64,000 nt of DNA from Hsuehochloa calcarea (GCA_036346395.1 CM070615.1:20517282-20581281), one strand, 5' to 3'; positions 10,840 through 23,949 are shown, counted from the stretch's first letter. Numbers and translations: made by a program. Notes: a model not told the origin generated them from the sequence alone.

Positions 10840-13800
10840 GGAAGGAGGACAAGTGGCTTGTTGACTCGGGTGTTCTCGACATATGACCGAGATTCTAGAT
10901 GGTTCTCCTCCCTCACACGTGCATCCGCAATGAATTGATTACATTTGGGGATGCTTCTCTGGGACCGTATCGCAAAGAACACCGTCGCGTCAACGACAAG
11001 TTCATGCTAAAAGACGTCGCTTTGGTAAGTAAGCTGAGGTATAATCTTCTATCTGTTTCTCAGCTGCTTGATGAGGGTCTAGAAGTGAGGTTTAAGAGAG
11101 GTGAATGTAGAGTTCTAGATTCCTCAGGTGAGCTTGTTTTTGAGATCTCCAGATTTGAGAAGATTTTCTGTGCAAATTTCAAGATTTCTTACGCTTCTAG
11201 TCCTAGGTGTCTTGTGGCCTCGATTCTCATGACCTTGTTTTGTGGCATCGTAGACTTGGGCATATAGGTTTTGATCATTTGTCTAGAGTCAGTTGCAAGG
11301 ACTTGATTAGAGGTTTGCCTAGGCTGAAGGCTGTCAGAGATCTTGTATGCTCTCCCTGTAGACATGGTAAGATGGTGTCTGCTTCCCACCCACCTCTTAC
11401 TTTGGTAATGACTGATGGACCTGGACAGCTTCTTCACTTAGATCTGATTGGTCCTTCTAGAGTTCAGTCAGCTGGTGGGAAATGGTATGTGCTTGTGGTT
11501 GTGGATGATTACTCCGTATTCATGGTTTATTTTCTTGCTTCTAAGGACGAAGCATTTGGATTCTTTAAAGATTTGGTCATTAGAATTCTTTGTTGATATA
11601 CCCGAGCTTTGAGAGCCATTAGGAGTGATAATGGGACGAGTTCAAGAATTCTTCTTTTCTACCTTCTGCGATAGGGAATTGAGCATCGCTTTCTTCTCCT
11701 AGAGTTCCTCGTGAGAATGGTGTTGTAGAAAGGAAGAAACAGAACCCTTGTAGAGATGGCTCGGACCATGCTAGATGAGCATTCTACTCCTAGGAGATTT
11801 TGATGAGGCGATCTCTCTCGCTTGTTATATCTCCAATAGGGTTTTCTTGAGATCGTGGTTGGGAAGACTTCTTATGAGCTTAGATTTGGTCATTCTCCCA
11901 AGGTCTCTCATTTCAAGATTTTTGGTTGCAAGTGCTTCATTCTTAAACATGGAAATCTTGATAAATTTGAGTCTAGATGTTTTGATGGCATATTTCTTGG
12001 ATATCCTGCTCATTCTCGTGGCTATCGTGTTTTTAATGTTGATACTAACAAAATTGTTGAGACTTGCAAGTCACTTTTGATGAGGCTAGTCCTGGTACTA
12101 GACCCGATGCTTCAGGTACACAGGTTTCTGAAACCCAAGAAAGCATCTTCGTCGATGATGATTCTGAGGATGAAGACCCAAACCATCCTCCTGCTACCTC
12201 TGAGAGGGGTGGAGAGCCTGCTACTACTACTTCAGTATCAGCTGAGCAGCCGCCTCCTATCCCCACCGACGATCTGAGTGGCTCTGTTCCTACCTCCACA
12301 ACTCATGGGGTAGAGGCCATACGCACCAGAGCACCTCTTCGCATTCAAATGACAACATCCTCCCCGCAGATGATTGGGGATCTTCAAGAGCGAGTCACTC
12401 GCTCCAGGTTTATTTCTCCTGATTCCCATGCACATTCTGCTTTTGTCGCTTCTTTTGAACCCCGAGATATCACCCATGCCTTATCTGATGCCTCTTGGGT
12501 CAATGCCATGCATGAAGAGCTTGAAAATTTTGAAAGAAACAAAGTCTGGTTTTTAGTTGAGCGACCTTCTGATTCTCATGTTATTGGAACAAAATGGGTT
12601 TTTAAAAATAAGCAAAGTGAGGATGGATTGGTTGTTCGCAATAAGGCTAGACTTGTTGCTCAAGGTTATTCCTGTGTAGAGGGCTTAGACTTTGAGGAGA
12701 CTTTGCTCCAAAGAGCTAGATTGGAGGCCATTCGCATTCTTTTAGCATTTGCAACATCCAAGGGTTTCAAGCTTTTTCAAATGGATGTTAAAAGTGCTTT
12801 CTTGAATGGCTTCATAGAAGAAGAGGTCTTTGTCAAGCAACCTCCTGGTTTGAAAATCAAAATTCCCAAACCATGTTTTTAAACTCTCTAAAGCCTGTAT
12901 GGATTGAAACAAGCTCCTAGAGCTTGGTATGACAGCTTAAGAGTTTCTTGCTTGAAAATGATTTCAAAATGGGAATGGTTGATAAAACCTTGTTCACTCT
13001 CGTGCATGGCGTTGATTTCTTGTTGGTTCAAATATATGTGGATGATATTATTTTCGTGGTTCCTCTCATGCTTTGGTGTCTAGATTTTGATTCTATGAGC
13101 GGTGAATTGAGATGAGCATGATGGGAGAGTCGACATTCTTCCTTGGTCTTCAAATCAAGCAACCGAAAGAAGGCACCTTCGTCCACCGAGTAAGTATACA
13201 AAGGACCTTCTTCTGCGCTTCAATATGGGAAGCGAGAGGCCAATGTCTACTCCCATTGCAACAACCACCGTCTTTGGACCACGATGAGGATGGAGAGTCC
13301 GTGGACCGAAGGAGTACCGCAGATGATTGGCTCCTCCTCTATCTTACAAATACGAGGCCGACATACACCGCCGTATGTCCATGCGCTCGATTTCGAGCTT
13401 CCTCGTGCTTCTCATCGTCAAGTCAGACGCGCATCTTCGTGTATCTTCAAGATACGCTTGATTTTGGACTCGTATTCTTCTTCTTGGCTCTTTCAATTCG
13501 AGCATTTTCCGATCTTGATTTCACGGTGTAGAGTTGATAGGAAGAGTACTTCGCACTTGTCATTTCTTGGGCACATCACTTGTTTCTTGGTCTTCCGAAA
13601 ATGTCTTACATTGCCTGATCCGAGGCCGAGTATGTAGCCGCCGATGGTCGCTCTCGTGTTCTCTGGATTTTGTCCACGCCGCGAGACTATGGGTTATCTT
13701 TGGGAAGTGTTCCTCTTTTACGTGACAACACTTCGCAATTAATATTGCCAAAACCCAAAGGCAACATTCCAGACTAAACACATTGACATTCGATTTCATT

Positions 13801-13935
13801 TTCTCGAGAGACCATGTTGAGAAAGGTGATGTTGTGCTTCATTTTGTAGAGTCCGAGCAACAAACTTGCGATATTTTCACTAAGGCTCTTGACTCTTCGC
13901 GTTTTGTCGCTTATGGGAGAGTTAGGGGTTATTAG
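10840..13935 (+). pseudogene. Copia A pol: protease-integrase-RT-RNase H, frameshifted
   Basis: Domains in order: a protease LVDSG followed by a frame break before RHMTE (10855-10890); a pre-integrase region (10960-11210); the integrase HHCC zinc region WHRRLGH ... CSPCRHGKM (11240-11370); the integrase core with LHLDLIGP, RSDNGT and NGVVERK traces (11425-11770); RT in an open stretch (12064-12882) with GTKWVFK, RLVAQGY and FQMDVKSAFLNG; the YVDD active site at about 13035-13046; and RNase H ending in HIDIRFHF and DIFTKALDSSRF (13770-13935). At least eight frame changes and stops are visible. Confidence 0.85.
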
Positions 13936-15342
13936 TCCTATTGGGCTGTTTTGAGGGGAAGTTGCTCTTTTGCATTCATTGTATCATAATGCATGTTTCA
14001 TTTCATTTGTCTTGCATTGTGTAATAAAATCGGTGGAGCTTTGATTATTATCTTTGTATGACTTGTTCTCATATTCTATACCTTGTCATATCGAGTGATA
14101 TCTGCTAGACCTCTTTTATGGCTCTTCGTGTGTGGCTTAGCTTTTGACTTGCTAGCTTTATATCTGTGAGAAATTTGAATCAAATCATGTCTTGTTGGAT
14201 CTTGTGACTAGTTTTGCTCTAGTGATCCGCTTATGATTCTCGCCATGTCTTACAAGTTGAATTGAGTCTTGAACTTATTCGAGTTGAAAATGAGCTTTTA
14301 TCTTATTAAGTCAAGCAAATGAAAATGAGATTTTCCGTATGAAAAAGCTGATCTCACCAATCCTTTCTCATGAGACGGCTTGCCATTGCACTAGGCATGA
14401 ACTCGGGGAGTTTTGGATGACCTAGATCATTCTTTTAAGCTTATCGCTTGAGATGGTCGCGAAGGCTTGAGATCTAGCACACAAAAAAAAGGGAGAAAGA
14501 AAGAGAAATTGCCCAAAAGGGCTAAGTGCTTGAGCTTTGCTTCAAAAGAATTTTCTTAATGCTCAAAATGCCTCAATTCTTATTTTGAGTCTCTTTTACT
14601 TATAGACATGGCTTGACTCATTTTGGTTGCCTTGAGTGGATCTATGATTTTGAGCAACCTTTCATGATTTCAATTACATTAATCTCAGTTGTTGCTATCT
14701 TGGTTTTAGCTTTGCAAGACACGCTTTGCCATGATTGAATATAGCGTCTTCTCCTTATATGGCTTGGTATAATACTTGTACTGCCTATATGTATAATGGT
14801 CATGGCTCCTTTTCACTAAAATTCAAAATAAAGTCATTCCTTCATGCTCTTTCTTTTTCATGCATCTTGATGAATTCATTGTCAAAGGGGGAGAAAGATT
14901 GTGAAGAAAATGTTGTTAATAATGTTGGAGCTTTTGGTTTCATACTCAAGGTTTAATATAAAAGAACTTCATAAAATAAAAATTTTGAACCTTTTGAAAA
15001 TCTGTGATCATGGTGAGTTGAGTTTCTGGATTTCATTGTCTTATCTTATTTGATTTGCAATTGAAGGATACTCACAATGATCAAAGGTCTAATAGAACAA
15101 TGTGTCTTTCATTTGGACCTAAGTGAGATTTTTGGCTACTTTCTGGAAATTGAATCCTTTTGTGTCTTCAATGCCTTATCTCACCTGCTTACACTATTCT
15201 GAAGCCAGCTTGGTCGGTTCCTAGGTTTTTTGTTGCTTATGGACCAAGTTGTGCCTTTATGCGAAAACGGCGAGTTTTTACTTTTCACTTTGAAAAACCA
15301 CATTTTCTTGAAAATTGCCAATGTGTTCATCAAGGGGGAGAT
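13936..15342 (+). other. Post-pol non-coding region and polypurine tract of Copia A
   Basis: About 1.4 kb between the end of RNase H and the 3' LTR has no convincing frame. In Sire-type elements an envelope-like gene can sit here, but I see none. It is strongly similar over nearly its whole length to 58480-59901 in Copia B. The polypurine tract AAGGGGGAG is at about 15332-15341, directly before the LTR. Confidence 0.75.
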
Positions 15343-17215
15343 TGTGGATATCGTGAGGATATGTGCACGATCTCAGGATGATGAGTCAATTGGTAATGGC
15401 GTTATTGGTTTGCAAAATCTCGCGTTTTCGGGTTTGCTCCAAGGTCGTCGAAGCCATCGCGGTCGATCCGGTTGTCTTGGGCGGTCGATCGCCCGTGGAG
15501 CGAATCCGACCGCCATGGTGGCCGGTCCGACCGCTTATTTGAAAGTTGGGTTTTGGGCCGAGCCAAAATAGGTTGTGTAGGCAAGTGAGGGAGTCTCACG
15601 GATGTGGTCCCATCATTTTGGAGCTCCCAACAAAAGTTCTATTCGATTGAAATTTCCGAAGGTTTCGAATTTCTCGCTTGAATTTTGGCTAAGTCTTTGG
15701 ACCGGTCCGACCGCCGTTGGGGAGCGGTCCGATCAAGATGAATCGGTCGGACCGCCTCGTGGGATCGGGCCGGCAATCACTTGGAGGAAAGCCAAGTGTT
15801 GCATTGAGTTGATTTTGAGTGTGTGATTCTCGAACTTCAATGCTTTATTGATGTATATCGCATTGCGAATCGACGTGGGTCAAGTTGTGAAGAACTTGTT
15901 CGGAAACGGTTTGTTTGTCTATTCTTTGCAGCGGTGGCTTGCGTGTCAACGGCGTCAACGGTGAGTGGATCGACTACGCTTGGAGAGCCGAGGTCCGTAA
16001 CGATCGTGGATACCGGTGAGGTTGTGTGAGTCGAGCATGGTGCGAATGGACAAGATGGATCGAACGGTGGTTCAAAATTTGGTTGGATCAGCGGTGCGGA
16101 TATCGGTGCGAAGTCTCGGGAGGTTCGATGGGATTCGGACAAGAGAGGCTTGGCGTCGATGAGAACCGCTGATCAACCTACACGTGGTGAAGCAGACGAT
16201 TGCTTCAAGAGTTATTTGTGTGTGGGTCCCATGTGTAAGAGACCCAAAAAGAGAAACCCTAGCTCTCTAGTATAAATAGGAAGGGGAGAGGTGGAAAACC
16301 TAAGCAAGCATTCATTTAGCCCCCTTCTTCCTTTTTCTAGGGTTTGGAGGAGAGGAGAGGAAAACTAGGGTTTGGAGTGTGCTCCTTGTTGAGCTCTTGC
16401 CCTCCTTGGTGGAGAGGCTTTGTAAGCATCTATTGTGGATGAACAATCTTGTGATGCTTAATTGAAAGATCAATTGCTCCCTTTGTGTTCTTCTCTCTTT
16501 TGGATGTTTTTGGTGCTTCCTTGATTCAAAGGTTCATGCTTGGTCTCTTGGCCTACTTTACCTTGCTTTGATGTGTGGGATTACTACTAGAGTCATCTAG
16601 ATCATCAAACCCCCACAAGCAAGTCTTGAATCAAGATTTCCTCATTTCTAGGGTTTGTGCACCTCTTTGGTAAAATCTCAAGAGATCGTTTTTGCGAAGT
16701 GGATCTGACCGATCGTCGCTAGAAATAGGTCTCCAATATCTTTAGGAAGGTGTGCTAGAAATTTGGTCAAGTTTTATTGGTTGAATCAAAAGTTGGATCA
16801 AATTTCGTTTTGGATTTGGGTGGAGTTTTTCAAGATCGACTCTACCGTCCGATCGCCCTTCAACGGCGGTTCGACCGCCGTGTTTTCGCATCATTGGGTT
16901 TGCCGGGGTCGAACCGTCATCCACCGGTCCGATCATTGGATAGTTGCTTGGTCGATCGCTCCTTGACCGTCGGTTCGACCGCCCGTGGTAGCCGGTCAGA
17001 CCGCCCGTGTCCAGTGAAGAACATTGAGTTCTTTTCTCCTTTTGTGTCGTGTGCTTGAGGGGATTATCAAATTCAACACAAGGCTTCCGTTGTGTGCTCA
17101 CTAAACTTCTTAGCTTTCATAGCTAAAGGAGTAAAGTACGTGTTGGTTTTGATTTAGGTGAGAAAGTTTTGAAAGCGCCTATTCACCCCCCCCTAGTCGC
17201 CTTTCCGGTCCTACA
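15343..17215 (+). repeat. 3' LTR of Copia A
   Basis: 1873 bp, near-identical to 6237-8100 except for many 1-3 bp indels concentrated in the CGGTCSGACCG clusters. TATAAATA at 16271-16278. It ends TCCTACA at 17215, followed by the duplication CAAAC. Confidence 0.93.
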
Positions 17216-18090
17216 CAAACTCCAAGTCATGTCTCCTCACATCTTCATAACTTTTCTCACGCGCTTCAGCACAAGCTAGCGATTCTGCCTCACCATAGCT
17301 ACACGCTCAATCTGTCTTACTTCTCAATCCACCATCCCTAAATCGCTTTTCACCCACTGCATCCCAACAGAGTGGCGATCTGCATTTCCGCCCATACAAA
17401 ACCTCAAATGGTGCGGCTCTAATGCTGGAGTGATAACTGTTATTGTAGGCAAACTCTGCAAGTGGCAACTGGTCCTCCCAACTGCCCTTCCATGATAATA
17501 CATAGGTCCGCAACATATCCTCCAAGGTCTGAATAGTGCGCTCTGACTGTCCATCTGTCTGAGGATGTAATGTTGTGCTAAGTCGAAGCTGTGTGCCCAA
17601 TGCACTCTTGCACTCGCTGAATTCGGACACAAACTTCGCATCCCTGTCCGAAATAACAGTTTTGGGCACCCCATGCAGTCTCACTATTTCTCGCACATAG
17701 ATAGGAGCTAGATCACTCGCTGAATTGGTTGTGCGAATAGGAATGTAAGTGTGCAGACTTGCTGAAACGATCCACAACTACCCAAATGACATCCTTTCCT
17801 CGCGGTGAGCGATGTAACGCCACCACAAAATCCATGGAGATGTCATCCCAAGGCCACTGGGGAACCTCCAAAGGTTGCAACAACCCTGCAGGTCGTTTGT
17901 GCTCAGCTTTTACTTGTTGGCAAACACCACAAGAAGCTACATAATTAGCAATGTCCACATTCATCCTCTTCCACCAAAAGTGTTGTTTCAGATCTCGATA
18001 CATCTTAGTCTCACCAGGGTGAACGGTGTACGGAGTGTGATGTGCCTCTCTCAAAATGTCATCTTTGACCTCCGCCTTTTGCAGACGCAC
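17216..18090 (-). pseudogene. Gypsy integrase: zinc-binding and catalytic core
   Basis: Minus-strand frames 17713-18090 and 17307-17777 carry the HHCC zinc region (H-x-H of VHPGETKMY, then CGVCQQVK). The core starts WDDISMDFV (first catalytic D), continues with ISDRDAKF (second D) and reaches TDGQSERTIQTLEDMLR (catalytic E). It is split near 17740 by a frame change and cut at 17216 by Copia A. The remainder is at 5853-6236. The enzyme would join element DNA to the host chromosome. Confidence 0.88.
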
Positions 18091-19826
18091 AGACGGCCTT
18101 TAAATCTTAAGGCACCCGAATCATCCACACTGAAATCTCTTTCTTTAACCTCGTCCAAACGCTTTCGGACCTCCTGTAGTAACTGGTCACTCCGCTGCGC
18201 CTCCTGCACACGGTCTGGGATCACTGACTCGAGGATCAACTGGGTCTCAACATGCGTTGTGCCCGCGTAACAATAGGATGTCCCCATGCGGTCAAAATCA
18301 GCAATGAGGCAATCTAGAGTAGCAGGAGTCGCCTTACGACTGAGAGCATCCGCTACCACATTGGCCTTGCCTGGATGATATTGAATAGTCAAATCATAGT
18401 TCTTTATCAATTCTAACCACCTCCTTTGCCTCAAATTCAGATCCTTCTTAGTGAAGATATACTTGAGACTCTTGTGACCTATGAAGATATCGCAAGGCTC
18501 GTCGTACAGATAATGCCTCCAAAGCTTGAGAGCAAAAACAACCGCAGCCAACTCCAAGTCATGAGTGGGATAATTCTGCTCATGCTTCTTCAATTGTCTC
18601 AATGCATAGGCAATCACCTTACCATATTGCATAAGCACACAACCAAGACCCACTCGAGACGCATCCGAAAAGGTAGTGAACCGCCTCCCTAGCTCGGGAA
18701 GTGTGAGAATAGGAGAGGTCACCAACTTCTCTTTCAGTGTGCAGAAACTGCACTCACACTCATCAGTCCACTGGAATCTCACCCCTTTCTGGGTAAGCTG
18801 CGACATTGGCTTGGCAATAGTGGTGAAGTCCTGCACAAAACGCTGATAGTAACCTGTTAAGCCCAGGAAACTCATCGCCTCCTTCACACTAGTCGGCCTC
18901 TCCCAATCCACCACTGTAGAGACCATTCTAGGATCAACTGCAATGCCCTGTGGATTAATCACGTGACCCAATAAACTTACTTCTGAAATCCAGAATTCAC
19001 ATTTCTTCAGCTTGGCATAGAATCTGTGCTCTCTCAAAGTCTCTAAAACCAATCTCAGCTGACGCTCATGATCCTCACGGATCTTGGAGTATATAAAATT
19101 ATCATCAATGAATACCACCACGAAGTCATCCAAATACTCGTGCAACATGTTATTCATGGTCTCCATAAAAATGGGAGGTGCATTAGTCAATCCAAATGAC
19201 ATAACTGTATATTCATAGTGCCCATACCTGGTGGAGAATGCAGTCTTCTCTATATCCTGCTCACGCACCCAGATCTGATTATATCCAGACTGGAGATCGA
19301 TTTTGGAGAACACCTAGGCCCCCTTCAACCGATCAAACAAATTCTCAATGCGGGGTAAAGGGTATTTGTTTTTAATTGTAATCAAGTTAAGCGCACGATA
19401 ATCAATACACATGCACCAACTCCCATCCTTCTTCTCCGTGAACAGGACCGGAGTTCCCCATGGCGATACACTGCGCCTGATCAAACCCTTAGCCAGTAGT
19501 TCATCCAACTGTTTCTTCAACTCGTCTTGAAATGGACATGCCAATCGATATGGGGACATCGAGATGGGCTGAGTACCTGGAACAAGGTCGATGCGAAACT
19601 CCACGCCTCGCCAGTGACAAGCCCTAAGCTCATCCGAACACATCCGGTAGTCACTCACCACTGGAATCTCTTCAATCCGCGAAGCCACGCTCGGTTTCTC
19701 AGTAAGAGCTAAGAGAAGTCCAGTCTTCACTGCACGCCGACCCGGGAAGAACCCGACTAGCATTGAAAGAGAGCGCGGAGGCGCACTCCCTTGATAGGTC
19801 AAAGTCTCCCAGACGGGTCTGCGCAT
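18051..19826 (-). pseudogene. Gypsy reverse transcriptase-RNase H with one internal stop
   Basis: Frames 19314-19826 and 18051-19313 are contiguous and separated only by a TAG codon at about 19314. The first has PYRLACPFQDELKKQLDELL and YRALNLITIKNKYPLPRI. The second has FSKIDLQSGYNQI, the active site FIDD at about 19105-19116 (FIDDN in place of the usual FIDDI) and LGHVI. RNase H follows with FSDASRVGLGCVL and ELAAVVFALKLWRHYL, ending in NVVADALSRK. The two frames are otherwise open, so inactivation of this part looks fairly recent. Confidence 0.9.
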
Positions 19827-19945
19827 GCAGACCGCCCCATCAAACAGATATCACCGCTCGGTAAGCGTGCAACCAATCTATGCCCAAGATAACATCGAAC
19901 GGCTCCATCTGTATTACTATCGGGTTTACCGTGAACTTCTCCCCA

Positions 19946-20221
19946 TTAATAACAATAGAACACCGTGATGATAGTTGAACTAGCAATCGCACTTCCGTGA
20001 GAACTAACCAACACCGATCGAGAAATCCACGTGATACTCAAATTCACTCTTCTAGCAAACACCGTAGAGACAAACAAATAGGTAGCCCCCGAATCAAAAA
20101 GGACAAAAGCTTCAAAGGAATCAACTAATAAAGTACCTGTCACCACAACAGACGTCCTACAGTCGCAGTGTAGGCATGGTGTAGACTCCCTATGGCATCG
20201 GTGCAGAAGATGCCCCAACAC
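19946..20221 (-). pseudogene. Gypsy aspartic protease
   Basis: The frame holds the retropepsin active site FDSGAT followed by YLFVS, in the expected place between the gag zinc knuckles and RT. Retropepsins cleave the gag-pol precursor. Frames on both sides are shifted, so it is no longer joined to gag or RT. Confidence 0.8.
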
Positions 20222-21590
20222 TCAGCGAATGATGCACAGAAACTGCTGCTGATGGAGCAAATGACGGAGTCGCAGGCGGTGCGGGGTTCCAGTGAACCCT
20301 GGTGGTGGCACTGGGGAGAACGCAGCAGGTGGAACCCAGCCAGGAGGGTACTGGGGCGTGGGAGCAGCTACCAAAGTCTGAACTGAACCACCTCGTGGAG
20401 TGGTAGACGAAGATGTTGTAGTGGCTGACTCCCACTTAATGATGTTTGCTGAATTCTTCTTGCACACTATCATCTTGTGGCCTGATAGGCCACAATGGCG
20501 ACAATGTCCCGTGAAGGAACACTCAGAAGTACAATGGTTGTCACCATGCTTGAAGCATATCATTCCCTAACCTAGAACTGGGCGCAAGGCTGGCGAAGGA
20601 GTATGTTGGGCAGGAGAAGCGGCATGCCTCTGGCGACTGAGCAGCGTGAGCAGTGGGAGCGATGGCCTCCCTGAAATCTCTTGGAAGCAGGTCGCAGGAA
20701 GGACCCACCTCCACCGCTGAAGCTCCTCTTGTGTCCACTAGACTGATCCTCTAGTAGAGGTAAAGCTGCTAGGAGTCTGCCTCTCCCTAGTAAGTTCCCG
20801 CTCCAACTCCATACCCTTGGCCTGATCGACCACACTGTTGAAGTCAAGCAAGTTGGTCGCCCCCGGGACGTGGCGATACTCAGGGTTCAGTCCCCTACAG
20901 AACCTTTTTGCCTTCTATCGATCATTGCCAGCCACAGTTGGCACAAAGCGGACTAAGTTGTTGAATCCCGCCTCATAGTCCGCTACAGACAGCTTCCCTT
21001 GAACGAAAGTCGTCAGGGAATATTCCATCCTCTCAAGGAAAGAATCAGGATAAAACTTAGCCCTGAACTGCTCCAAGAAATACTCCCAAGTAACCGGTCC
21101 CTGTAGTGGAGTCCTGGCTGATAGGACTCCCTCCCACCAGATATCCGCTTGACCCTTTAGTTGAAAAACCCCAAGCGCGCCTTCTGCGCTGAAGTCATCT
21201 CCAATGCACCAAACTGCCTCTCCATGTACCGAAGCCAGTCAACTACTTGTACCAAATTACCCGCTCCGTCAAAGGAGTCGAGACGAAGGGACATCCACTC
21301 CCGAAGGCTCATTCTAGCCTCCAGAGGAGCTGGTGCAGCCATCGGAGCAGCAATAGGTGCACCCATAGCAGGAGGAGCTGCATGCACCTGTTGACGAAAC
21401 TGCTAAACCTCTCTCTGAAGTTCCTGAAGTAAAGGGACGCGCACAGGCATCAAGAATCGACGAGCGGCAGATGCAACCTCCTCGGCCTCTTCGGCCGGGG
21501 GTTAGGACGCAACCGAGCCATGTCCACGACCACGACCACGGCCCGCACCACGCCCACGTCCTCTACCTCTCGCCGTTCTGAGTAACAAAG
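20222..21590 (-). pseudogene. Gypsy gag, frameshifted
   Basis: The N-terminal end (about 21590-21500) is Arg-Gly rich. The frame 21157-21387 has the gag core start (FDGAGNLVQVVDWLRYMERQF). The frame 20222-20563 has the nucleocapsid with CFKHGDNHC and CRHCGLSGHKMIVC, the second being a CCHC knuckle. Several frame changes occur between 20570 and 21150. Gag would package element RNA. Confidence 0.75.
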
Positions 21591-21771
21591 ATAATAAGCT
21601 ATCCACTTAACATTTTAGCAATCAGAACAAGAATTTCATATCAAGTCAACACAACAACACAATGAAATTGTTTTATCAGAATCACAGATGCAATGACTTT
21701 TCCCATCCCCACCTACTGTGCACAGTGTGTCAATTTAATTTTCCTTCCTAGCTATCACGGACCTGAAGTCC

Positions 21772-21783
21772 GCTCTGATACCA
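21772..21783 (-). other. Primer-binding site of the Gypsy element (tRNA-iMet)
   Basis: On the minus strand TGGTATCAGAGC lies within 3 nt of the inner LTR end and 190 nt upstream of gag. It is complementary to initiator methionine tRNA. Confidence 0.85.
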
Positions 21784-21785
21784 AC

Positions 21786-23949
21786 TATAACACCCTAGCT
21801 ATGCGGAAGCAAAGATATTACCACTAGTTCTCAATTTTGAACAAAACTAACATACTAACCTATAAGAGTATATTAAAGAACATGCTGAAAGACATTTAGC
21901 AAATCAATCTAACTAATTTCAGCAATAACCAATTTATCATCTGAATTCAAATAAGAGTCCACATTCAACAGAACACTACTAAACTAGTAAAGGAGAGCAA
22001 GAGTTCAAAACTTAAAGAATTGAAAGCATAACGATGTCCAATGCCCTCAACGCCATGAGAGTCATTTATTAATACAATCCCAGTCCATAAATGCAGAGTA
22101 AAATTAAAGAATTATTGCTATGGTGTGTGTGACTGTGTCTACTTTCCCCCACAAATGCCGCCATCAAACTTCAGCTAAAAAACAAAGAAACAACAAGGGT
22201 GAGTCCACGACTCACCCTGTACAAAAGATTACGTGAACATAACAATATTGTTCATCATCGTATAACAAATCAACATATGGAATAGGGTTATCTTATGAAA
22301 GAATGAATGCACATGCTCTCCTCTTTTGCTCATACCGGTATAGCGAGTGAACACCCGTCGATGTTCACTTATGCCCGTATTCTACAAAACGCGGGGATCC
22401 AAAGCCCGTTTGAGAACATTTCAAACCGAGGACCCATATTTCCCACTTTGGAATGGTGGGTCTTACGTGCCCATATTGGAATAATGGGGCTTCTCTACCC
22501 ACTCCCGTGGGTGTCGCAAGATCAACTCTTGCTTGCATGAATGAATATGATGAATAATGAAATAACACTAATCAAACCATAGTAAACCAAATACATCATG
22601 AACAAGTAAATAACATCATGTTTCATCACATATTCACCAAACAGGTAAAACACATATCAATTTCAAACGTTCAGTTGTACTTACCTTTCTCCTCTACGAC
22701 TCACGAGGAGGCGAGAATGATGCCTCTACTCCGGAACTCTGCCTCCTACACAAGAGTAGCGCTAGCAATAATTACGCTGAGGAAAAAGGACTCCGTTTAC
22801 ACCCTTAACCCAACTCCTCGAGACCTAGAGCTCGAACAAAGGTTGTACTCCCTCCTCCCGACAGACTAGTAGAAAGCTCCCCGAGATAGCAGCGCTAAAA
22901 ACGTCATAACTTTTACTACAAAACTCGAAACGGGGTGATCTTAGACTCTTTGGAATCACGACAAAAAAGTCTACGATAATTTAGTTGGGCAAGTCCCTTG
23001 ATTCGGCCTTCTATTAACCCTAATGTTCAGGTGAAATTTTCTGTCCCTTCAATCTAACAGTCAGAAAACAGCGGCGGTAAACATTCCATAACTTTTGATT
23101 GCCATCTCTACAAATTGTGTTCTTTATCAACTTGGAATGTTTAGTGAATTGCCCACAAATGTCCTTGTGGGGTGACATTTCTGATTCGGTCTCTAAATAG
23201 TTCTTACTGGCCAGACAAGCAAACTACCTATTCTCGTCAGCTCTCCTGGACAGTCGCACGAAAACTGCCATAAGTTCTAATCCGTAACTCCAAATCTTGT
23301 GATCTCGGTGCCTAAAGAAATCTAATACTGAGGGCTACAACTTTCTAAGAGGTGGTCAGATCAAAAACCGTACGCAATCTACCTAAAACAGATGAGCAAC
23401 AGTACTGGACCAATCAGATCTGCTACTGACAGTACCAACGTGAATTGAAAATGCTACCGATCTACCGGGGATCGAAGTTACCCTTGATGAATTGCTAGAG
23501 GATATCGCCTCGCTGCGTGCCGGTGCCCTTCTCCTCCCCTTCCCTCCTCCTCTTCCTTCTTCCTCCCCTCTTCTTCCTCCTCTCCGTGCTCCTCCTCTTT
23601 GGACGGCCCTCCAACTGTCACCTTCTCGCCTTTCTTCCAATGGGCAGCAGTGAGGGGCTTCGCCGAGGAGGATGGTGGCGCTGTTGGGGAGGTGGTGGCG
23701 CAGGGGAGGCGGCTATGGGGGGAGAGGGGAGAGTGGAGGGCGGCTACGGTTTGGGGCGCCCCCCTCTCTTGGCCGGCCCCCCTAGGCCGGGCCGGCCTCC
23801 CCTCTTGGGCCTCCTGGGCCGCGGCCCGTGGCCCAGGTTGGCGAAACTTTATAGATAACCCCCTTTTTCAGAAAAATTTCATTCTTTTACTTTGGTTTTC
23901 TCCCCCCGGCTTCCTTTCTAATTACCCGTTTAAGTTTCGGAGTATTACA
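21786..23949 (-). repeat. 5' LTR of the Gypsy element (about 2.16 kb)
   Basis: The LTR reads from TGTAATACTCC (minus strand, 23949) to about 21786, next to the primer-binding site. The right 765 bp match 4991-5762. GC-rich short frames at 23383-23858 also occur in the sister LTR and are not genes. The inner boundary is accurate to a few bases. Confidence 0.85.

Larger units (their letters stand above)
6237..17215 (+). mobile_element. Copia A: full-length Sire/Maximus-like LTR retrotransposon
   Basis: This 10,979-bp element has LTRs of 1864 and 1873 bp beginning TGTGGATATC and ending TCCTACA. It is flanked by a perfect 5-bp duplication CAAAC (6232-6236 and 17216-17220) and inserted in Gypsy integrase. 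Internal order is primer-binding site, gag, protease, integrase, RT, RNase H, about 1.4 kb of non-coding sequence and a polypurine tract: Copia order, with integrase before RT. It is the only copy here with all pol domains, but frameshifts and stops break them throughout. Confidence 0.93.
4991..23949 (-). mobile_element. Gypsy (Tekay/Del-like chromovirus) LTR retrotransposon, interrupted
   Basis: Minus-strand element with the gag-protease-RT-RNase H-integrase order of Gypsy elements. The 5' LTR is 21786-23949. The left (3') LTR survives as 4991-5762 because Copia D interrupts it. Copia A (6237-17215) interrupts the integrase with a CAAAC duplication. After removing Copia A the internal region is about 5 kb. 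Assignment to Tekay/Del rests on the HNVFHVSMLRK motif and a chromodomain-like C-terminus. Frameshifts and an RT stop make it non-functional. Its outer target duplication cannot be checked because the left end lies outside the window. Confidence 0.88.

Noticed and set aside
13936..15342. Possible envelope-like gene after pol in Copia A
   Set aside because: No open frame longer than about 75 codons, no signal peptide or membrane segment, and the region is equally non-coding in Copia B.
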